From: Apostichopus californicus
Taxonomy: Eukaryota > Echinodermata > Holothuroidea > Aspidochirotida > Stichopodidae
Direction of reading: 5' to 3'
Length of the DNA stretch: 21,342 nt
Assembly: GCA_020650975.1 (NCBI GenBank)
Contig: JAIPMN010001201.1
Location: forward strand, 1 to 21,342
Of the stretch, positions 9,367-18,300 are shown in pieces. The notes under the pieces were generated by a model, which was given only the letters and a program-made list of their open reading frames with translations, was not told the origin of the DNA and made no database searches. The position numbers and the translations under genes were made by a program. Position 1 is the first letter of the stretch. Every line of letters begins with the position of its first letter.

Positions 9367-12300
9367 GTGAGTGTGAAGGTTTAGATCAATCGTAGTGAGA
9401 ATCAACCATTGATATGATAAACAAATATTAATTAATAAAATAATACTAAAACGATAAAATAAAAATATTTCCTTAATGATCAGATTGTAGTTTGAACCTG
9501 ATCTTGCCATTAACGACTGCACTCGACAGCATTAAAGGGTGTGAATACATGGGGAAAAAAGAATCTGACCTAGTTTCGAATGAGGTGAAACAGAAGTGTT
9601 AGACACCACTGATCCCAGAAAATACGGTAATTAGACACTAGTGTACAGTCAGTACATACAGCTGCGGTCAATACCCACAGCACAGTGTACAAACGTTACA
9701 GCGATGGACATCTCAGGTCGAGCTAAAGATAACTTGTAAGGTATCACGTTTCATTACTGTCTGCATTTTGTAGCGACACGAACAAAACGTCACTCGCAAG
9801 CAACAGAAAGTTAACTTTTTCAGAGCGCGGCACGCGTTTTGGGGTGAGTCTTCAATGCCATTAAATCTAGGCCAGCATGCAGTGTATGCAGTGATCAAGA
9901 TGATTGATCTTACAATGTCAAAATTTACCATGTTTTCACCACTGGTCATCCTCATCAAACATGGTACGTATATTTATGGGCCATCCTTGTGTGACGATAT
10001 TATAGGAAATTCAGCCTACTTTCCATTTATCATTAAAAAGGAAGTTATAATACAGCGGTGCTTTTTTTTCTCTTTTGGTAGAATCATTCTTGCATATTTA
10101 TCTGCTTTTCCTTCATGTGCAGGCCACAAATGGTCAATGCAGTACAAAAAGACCTGGAATGTTTGACTTTCAAGGCAGACAGAAATGGTAAGTTTTTCTT
10201 TTTGAAACATGCAAAATGAAATATTAGGTGTCAAAATATTTACACAGCATAAACTATTGTTTATCTCTTCTTTTTTTTTAACAAGATGACAGCAGTGCTT
10301 TCTGAATCAAGTTTAAAGATCAGTAACATACACAGAGGGAAGAATACTGGATTTTGAGATAGGTTGAAGGGGAGGGGGGCAGTGGGGGGAGGAACAGGTG
10401 CCCAAGTCCCATAGCTGCCCTCATTATGATATTCAGGTGTTGTTGTGGTGGTGTGGCACCAGCATGAGGGTTTTTGATTTAGGCCTTGACCCTCATCAAG
10501 ATATTCAGATGTTGTGCTTGACTGAAAGTGTATTGCTTTGATATCGCTGCACATCATGGCGGCCAAGACTAGTGAGGTTCTCGATTTGTTGGTCTTGATC
10601 CCCATTATTGCACACAAGGGGTTTGTACCATTTGGTGCACCAGGGTTGTGTATATATGGTTCGATACTCGTCATGCATTACTTAATACTGTGTAACACTT
10701 CTCATCTTTTCAATCTATACTCAGGGACGCTTGGAGTAAGTTAGGCGGCATGAGCAGAGACGAAGCAATGGAAAAGTACGTTGAGAAGATGGACGTTATT
10801 GATGACGACTGGAGGGACTCTAAGTCCAGAGGAGGACTTGGGGTCGGTGTGAGCACCTTATACCGAGATGAAGGGGACATATGGTAAATTCCTCCATCTC
10901 GTATCATGGATATAAACAAGCTGATTACAAGTTCCAAAACTTACGTTTAACAGAGACATATACATAGTATTTTACAAAGCCTACCCAAGGATAAGTAAAT
11001 AAGTTTGCAATTTATGATCAAACTAAGACAGCCTGAAAGAATTTGTCACCAAATGAACTCTTAATGAGCAAGTACAGTATAATGAATGAAGAAATGGAAA
11101 TCTGATACTCGACATTCTGTTGATCCGGAAAAATTTTACTGTTGCATTAAAATATATATCCGAAGGCAAATTGGAAATCTTTCAATATCTTTTACCTCTA
11201 GTTAACTCCTCTTTGTGTAGTATCGAAAAGAATAGGCAAAATTGATTAAAAGCCGCTCCAATAAGTGCTTTAATAGCCACCTTTTTTGGTTCTATAAGAT
11301 TTTAATACTGTAGGAAGGGAATTTTGGAGGTGTGTTTGTGACCTTTGAATACCAGACGGGTCATGCTCTGAAAATTTACTGTTAAACGCAGAGAAACCGG
11401 CAACAGGATTTTTAGAATATGTAGTGACCAGAGTTCATTGTGTGTTTGTCTCCACATAGCTTGTACTATTTACCAATGTATACCAATTATATAGAAATAT
11501 GTAATTACAAAAGTTTCCCAAAAGTATTTTTGACCCCCACTAATCAACAGAGAGGGCTGTCAGATCGGTCCTCTCTAGTTCCGCAAACCTTGACAAGCAA
11601 GCCGCAGTCTATGAAGTCACCGAGATTTCCTGTGAGGAATCTCTGACTGACTCTTTTGGGCACCACTACAGGCTGCACATTCCCTAATTCACACATAGCG
11701 TGACATATTTCAAGCTGACATGTTGGTTTTAATATCTCATAACTGACATGTTAGCCACCGTTAGTTTGGCAACTTTACACATGCAAAGTATCCACGTTTT
11801 CCGAAATGGAATATACGGGACCTATACCTGCTGTCTTCTCGTAGTTATTGAAGACGATATCTTTTTGAACATATTTTCAAAACTTGTACATAGATTGAGA
11901 TATGTTATAAGTACTTTACAAAATCTTTGGAGATCCGTAAACAGTAGAGATCACATGCATTAGGACCCAGAGCCGTAGTTTTACGGTTCTGTTCTGATCG
12001 ATATGACTGCATGTCTTCATAATATGCTGAAGATCCAAATTATCTTGAAGGGAATAATAAAGTGTTCACATTTTTTGCGCAGGGCTAGTTTTGGGTTTAT
12101 GAAATTTGTCTTTGTGTTCCTAAATTATCGCAAATTATGTTCTTGAGGTTCCGTGTCCAGAAGCTGGTATATATTACTGGGTCGTCAGTTCCCATTTTGG
12201 GGGGGGGGGGGTGGTAGCACTTTGTTATGCAACACCAAATGTACTGTGGGAGAATTGAGATGAATGCGATGCAATGTTTGACTGTCTTCCACCAGTCATG

Positions 12301-15300
12301 TAGTGGATATCACTTGGCTGTCTGCGAACCCAGCAAATGATTTCTTTCAATTTTTCAACTCTTTCCTGCAGTGAATCTGACAAGACAATCTTTGATTGGT
12401 GCAAAGAAGGTAACCTCGAGGAAGTGCAGCAACGTTTAATGACTTCTCCCAACCATCTCAATGAACTAGATGACTCGGTAAGGTCCCATAACGTGGCTAT
12501 TTATCATTTATGATTATTTTTGAAAAAAGCTGGTTTCCTTCATAAACATATCTCATTTTTCACCAGACTCACAAAAGTTACTGGTGCAAGCTTCTCTGCA
12601 TGGTCCATTATGTGTTCCTTGTGTTTACTTCCTTTCCTCGCTTACCTGTCTCCTCAAAACCTCAGTAATCTCCCTTTACCATGCCTAGATTGATCTGGTG
12701 ACCCTTTAATACTGTACACCCTCTGCGACCAGGCTTTACAGGTCAATGTCCTTCCTTCTCTTTCTACCACTCAAAGCTGGAAGTGTTCTCTTTCTTCGTT
12801 TTGGCAGACTTTGATAACGTTTCAAATCTATTTCTAAAAGTTGCAATTAGCTGGCAGTTAATAGCCTCAAAGGATGACTTTTGGTCAGAATTTATGCCTT
12901 TACATGTCATGAGCCAAGAAAAAGAAACATTTTAGTGCTTTTTTGTAATCCTAGTTAATTGCTAGTCATACTCTTTAAGGCTTAATTGTGGATATCTGCT
13001 CCTCAAGTGGTAACGAAATATAACTTGGACATCCAGCAATAGTTTCTACGTTCTACGACATATCAAAATTAAGTTTTTGCCTTAAGTAATCTGTCAACAA
13101 TCAATGACAGTTGTTGCTTCAGCCAAGATTCTTAGATATGCAAATTAGGCTAGGCTAGTCACCTCTGTTATGAAAGTTTGGTAGGCCATTGTAACTTGTA
13201 GAGACCTGTTTTGACACATGAGTATCATGAAGCACTGAGGTTCCCCATATAATGAGAGGTATTACAGTACTTATATGTTTGGAGTGGTTACTCATCACTA
13301 GCGCTTCCGTTGATATTATAAGTAAAAACGGCTGCAGTGATTAGCTATATCAAAACGCCATAGATTTGAGAAGTCCTCATTCTTCAACTGAAAATTCATG
13401 AGACAGTGAGGATGATCCCAATATAAGAAAGATATAGTGCTTACATAGATGTTAGAAGTGTTTATAGCTTACAATGTAGTAGTAAATAGTGATGATGTGG
13501 TTTATTTTTCTCTCTACATATAACTTTCGCATCAGGGTTTGGCTCTTATTCATTGGGCGTGCGACAGAGGCTACATCGAAGTGATTGACTTGTTGCTTCA
13601 ACTGGGAGCAGATGTCAACCACCCAGATGCAGATGGACAAACCCCACTCCATTATGGTAAACAATTCTTCTTCTTATTTTTGTCTTTTTTAGTATTGTCA
13701 TTTTCTATCGGTGCTTATACCTCTATAAATTCCAGTCTCAAAGCTGCTCGGCAGCCTTTGCAGTTTGTCAGTGGCTCCATGGTCAGTACTAATCAGAGTT
13801 AGCTCCCTTTACTTTTCAGTGGGCAGTTTATAATGTGTTGACTTCCATGCAAAGTAGTTAAATGCAAGGCATAACCTCAGATTCTCCACAGAGAAGTTCA
13901 TAAAGTAATATTCTGTGGAGAAAGGATCACTTCTTTGACAAAGTTGGGGCATATTTTTATTTATTTTTTATTCAAGATTTTACAAAAGTGTTAATAAATA
14001 CCTGGCAACTGTTTATTGTTCTCAAAACTAGTAGCATACACCATATGATGACCTGATTGAATTATGCCATGTCGTTTCGGACTATTTCACAGAATTAAAT
14101 ACTAAAATGTTTCTTTTTAAATCCAAGAGATACCTTTTGTAATACAATGGTTTCTTGAGTTTAAAGGTTGTGCAGTATACAAATGACCAATGTGTGGTTA
14201 CTAAGTAACAGAAAGTTTCCAGTGTTAAGGTGAAAATATTTGATTCATGACTTAAATGAATATATAGGTGGGAGACAATTGTAACACTTTAACATCTTGT
14301 GTGAAAGTATGTTGGCCTGACATTTCGATCCTAGAAGGATCTTCTTCAGAGGCTAAATGACTTTAATATCTTGTGTAAAAGTATGTTGGCCTGACGTTTC
14401 GATCCTAGCAGGATCTTCTTCAGAGATAACAGTATAACAGAAGGGACAATTACATGCACAGAATACAGACAGGTTAATGAGCAAGGTGAACACAAAGAGA
14501 TAGATGTAAGAGGATTCGTAGACAAGGGATGGAGAGAAGAAAGAAACAGGGGGATGAGGAGAGGTAGGATATAAACAGTGGAGGGACAAAGAGAGGATAA
14601 AGGGAGGAGCGTAGGGAATAAACTAGAGAATGACAAAGACAGAAAGGTGTGGAGAAATAAAGGGGTGGAAGAGAGCTACGAGAAGAGGAGTGACCGGGGG
14701 GGGGGTGAAACTTTAATATCTTAATGAGAGAAGTATTCCTACACTGCTAGCAAAATGCCCCTTCTCAATATCTTTATTTCATTACTCGAGATACGGTTGA
14801 TTGAAGGTAACCTATTCTGTCGGCTAAACCCTACCTTACACCAGGAAGTGGATCACAGTAGGTGGTCTGTGTTGTCATCTGGATAGATGGGGGTTTTTTT
14901 GGCAAAATTTTTACTAAATGCTACTAACATCTTCTCTTGATTTATTCTTGAAACCTGCTACAATTGGAATTTTTTGCTTTATATCTGTCAATGTTCTCTG
15001 TAGTTTAGAATTTTCATCAAAATGTCGTTTGTAGGAACATATCCTCTACAGATAAAAAGGCTTGAAATATTATGAAGAAGAACAGCTTCAGGGTTTTCGA
15101 TTCAAGATAATATTATTCCGTCTGATATTACCTGATGATATGACGAAAATATGACCAAAAGTTAGAAAACTCCATATCTTTGCAATGCAAAGTGCTATGA
15201 GGATGTGGTTTAAGACCTAAATATGCAGACAAGTTTTCAGCTATTTAGCATAGTTGCCAAATAGCATAGTTGCCAAATAGCATAGTTGCCTGTACTGTCC

Positions 15301-18300
15301 CTGTACTGTAAGTTATATTGATGCTAGTGAAAGATAATCAGGGTTCTCGCCAGCCCATTTTAACAAGGTTTGAATTGAGCGCCTGGTTTGCAATTTGCAA
15401 ACACTGTAGATCAGACTTCGACGCAACAAAGTTTAAGTTGGCCCAGCGCTAGTGTGAAAAAACCAAAAATTATGCAACTTTTTGTGAGAAGGCATAGGCT
15501 ATGTATCACCGCTGGCATATTTTGTCAATCACCTTGGCCTAATGTAACAGTCACAATTTCATCGCAGTACTGTAGTCATGCAGGCAGGCTCCTACGTATA
15601 ACTTTGACTCTAGTCGAATGGTAAGATGATTTTTTTCCCTTCATTGGTCTATTCTTTATACTGTAGCTAGCTACTAACAGTCATGTATATGTTATTTGCA
15701 GAATATTTGAACATTTATTAAATAGTGCTTGGCAAAAACAGCTTGAATTTCAAGTATCTTGGCTTCTTCCAAAAAGCGCTAAAATTGCAGAGCTTGCAGG
15801 GTCTTTGCCCCCTGGACACCCACCAGGTGCTTGACCCCTTGAACGCACGCCTGCAGCATCGGAGTTGATATTCCACACGGATCTCCACCCGGTTTGACTA
15901 AAAAGCTGGCTAGAACCCTGATTATTATACTCTAAATCCAGCTTTCAGCCTTGTACTCATGCTCCTACTCACACCAAGGTGAATGGTACTTGAACTCCTC
16001 CGTACTCTTGCTTATGGCACTCCAAAATCAAGTCTGACCTTTTCGTTAAAGTGTAGACCAAAGAAAATGGCAATGTAGTTATTTTGTGTGGGCGAAAAAG
16101 CAGCAGGAGAGTAAACATATTGGTTGTTGGAAGGAGAGGGAAGGTAGGAACTGTCCACCTTCAAATTGGTTATATTTTGTATTTCTTATCTTCAAATTTC
16201 ATTAATCCTCACTCAAAGACTGGAACTCTTCACCATATCCCCTCACATGAATTTTTTTGGTGACGTGTTTGAAAAATAAAAAAAAACTTCTGGTTTGCCA
16301 TGAAAACCAATAAAATAGAAAAAATAGAAAAAGAAAACATATTGAAAAAATTTATATAAAATAAAAGTGGAAAATTAGCAAAAATAGTGTTGTTAATAGG
16401 GAAGTCTTTCGGAATGATTTTCATCAGTTTTTTAGTCATGGTTTTGTATTCAGTAAAACAGTAATATGCATTTGGGTTATTTCTGTAGTACATGCATGAT
16501 TGCATGAGCACCATTTGGTGAATAAAATAACAATAGCACCACCAACGATCCATTTCAATCTTCTCAAGTTGTGTTTAATTTAGCAATTGCACCACCACTC
16601 TGTTTCAGTGGGCGACTGTTGCACGTAACAGCTGTGTTGGGTCCATTATCCTTGTCCCTAACATTTGAAGACAAAATCTATTTTAATACCATCTTTCACA
16701 AATTAAAAATAGTCCGCAAGTTATTTATAGAGCAGCATAGTTTACAAAATTCATTTTACAAAGTACCTTTGATCCGTTAGTGATCAAATATGTTTGCAAT
16801 AGGAAGTTACTGAGTAATTTCTATGCATCGCATGTTGGTACAAAAGAAAATGTCTTCAAAATGTCTGGTAACCCAGATCATCTCAGTCCCTATTGGATGA
16901 TCTTCCTAGACTTGAGTCGTACACGCAGGTGCACCTAACAGGAATCATGTCGTGGTGGATGGTTGCATCTCAGGACAAGAAAAATTCTAAAGCAATGTCT
17001 TGTGCAAGTACATAAAGAGTCTCCCAAAATTGGTTCAAGCATCTCTCACCACTCCCCCCCCCCCTTCCCCTCCCTCCCATACCCACCCCTTAAAATAAAA
17101 TATATGGAGAATGCTACCCAACTTAGTAATGCAAATGGAATATCAAAAAATATGATAGCTTCTTTCAAACTGCCCTCCTCCCTTTCCCTCCGTGGTCCCC
17201 CCTCCCCCCCCCCACATACTTGGATTTTTATTTCTTTGCCTTTAATCTCTGTCATTACTTATCTTATCAGAACTTTGTATGCCAAGGCAGGTGCATCCTT
17301 CAATGACCTTTGAATCTTAATTGTTTGTCTACAAAGTAAATATGTTATCAAGTTGATATGAACAACAAAGCAATTCTAGTTCTTAGAGATATTTTCTATT
17401 TTTAGTTCCTTGCCAAGGACGAAATGATTCAGCTATATGAAGTACAAGGTCGAATTTATTTCTCATAAATTTTTTTTGATTACACAAAACTACGGTGGCT
17501 TAATAGGGACATAGGAAAAGAGAAATAAGTGTCCGCAAATCTCAAATCTCCAAATTTGGATTGTTTTTTTTTATCTCAAAATTTGACATTTTATTTCAAA
17601 ATTTTGACTCAGAAAGTCAAAAGTTGGACGTTTTTTATCTCAAAATTTTTCTTTCCTATGTCCATATTAAGCGACCGTACAAACCTGAGGTACAAGTAGT
17701 CATTAATAAAACTGAGGAATGATGACATAGGAAGGACACTAAGAAAAACCAATGCAGTTTATCAAAGCTAGTGACCGGTTGGTGCGAAAAGTTGTTGACA
17801 GCTACTAAGTGCAAGCCCAATTCTTGTTTTCATTGCTGTACTTGGATTGATCTTGTAGAACGTAATTGTTATACATGTCTCTTTATGTCAACTTGCTGTT
17901 AAATTATCATGGGTAGGGAGGGGGGGGTTTAATGGGAGGGTGGGGTGTTTTCCATTTTCTACTTGGGGGTGTTTTCCATTTTCTACTTTGTGGTTTAACC
18001 CTGGCTGTCTCTCTTCTGCTAGTCTTAGTAGAAGTTCATTTTTTTCTCTGTTTTTGTGTATTGTATGCAGGAGTGCACATCTTCAAGCCCCAGTCGGGTG
18101 TCAGTGCACCTCGTTTCACCTCACGTATATATATAACTTCTGTTACTACCATTTATGTTATGTTGAATCTATGTGTTTACACATGAAGTGACTAACCAAA
18201 TAAACGATACGAAACGAAACTTAAGTAAACTTTTAAATAGATCATTAATATGTTTTGCTTCCATGATAAATGTTCATCAATAGTTAATCCTAAGTATTTT

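Noticed and set aside
9855..10166. 103-codon plus-strand frame in ACBD6 intron 1
   Set aside because: It starts in the TTAA element and ends in another frame over exon 2. No family features, and it conflicts with the supported exon.
10261..10674. 137-codon open frame on the minus strand, the longest in the window
   Set aside because: It lies opposite ACBD6 intron 2, contains Thr and Lys runs made by simple repeats, and shows no domain, signal or exon structure.
12225..12461. 78-codon minus-strand frame overlapping ACBD6 exon 4
   Set aside because: It is the antisense shadow of the real exon and has no recognisable features.
13539..13802. 87-codon open frame that starts in ACBD6 exon 5
   Set aside because: Only the first part is coding. 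After the donor at 13657 it reads intron sequence without an ankyrin pattern.
14346..14636. 96-codon minus-strand frame rich in Ser, Leu and Pro
   Set aside because: It is the translation of a purine-rich tract read in reverse. No conserved motif, and it overlaps the tandem repeat.
16963..17313. 116-codon plus-strand frame with Pro-rich stretches
   Set aside because: The Pro and Ser runs come from the C homopolymers at 17049-17090 and 17172-17213.
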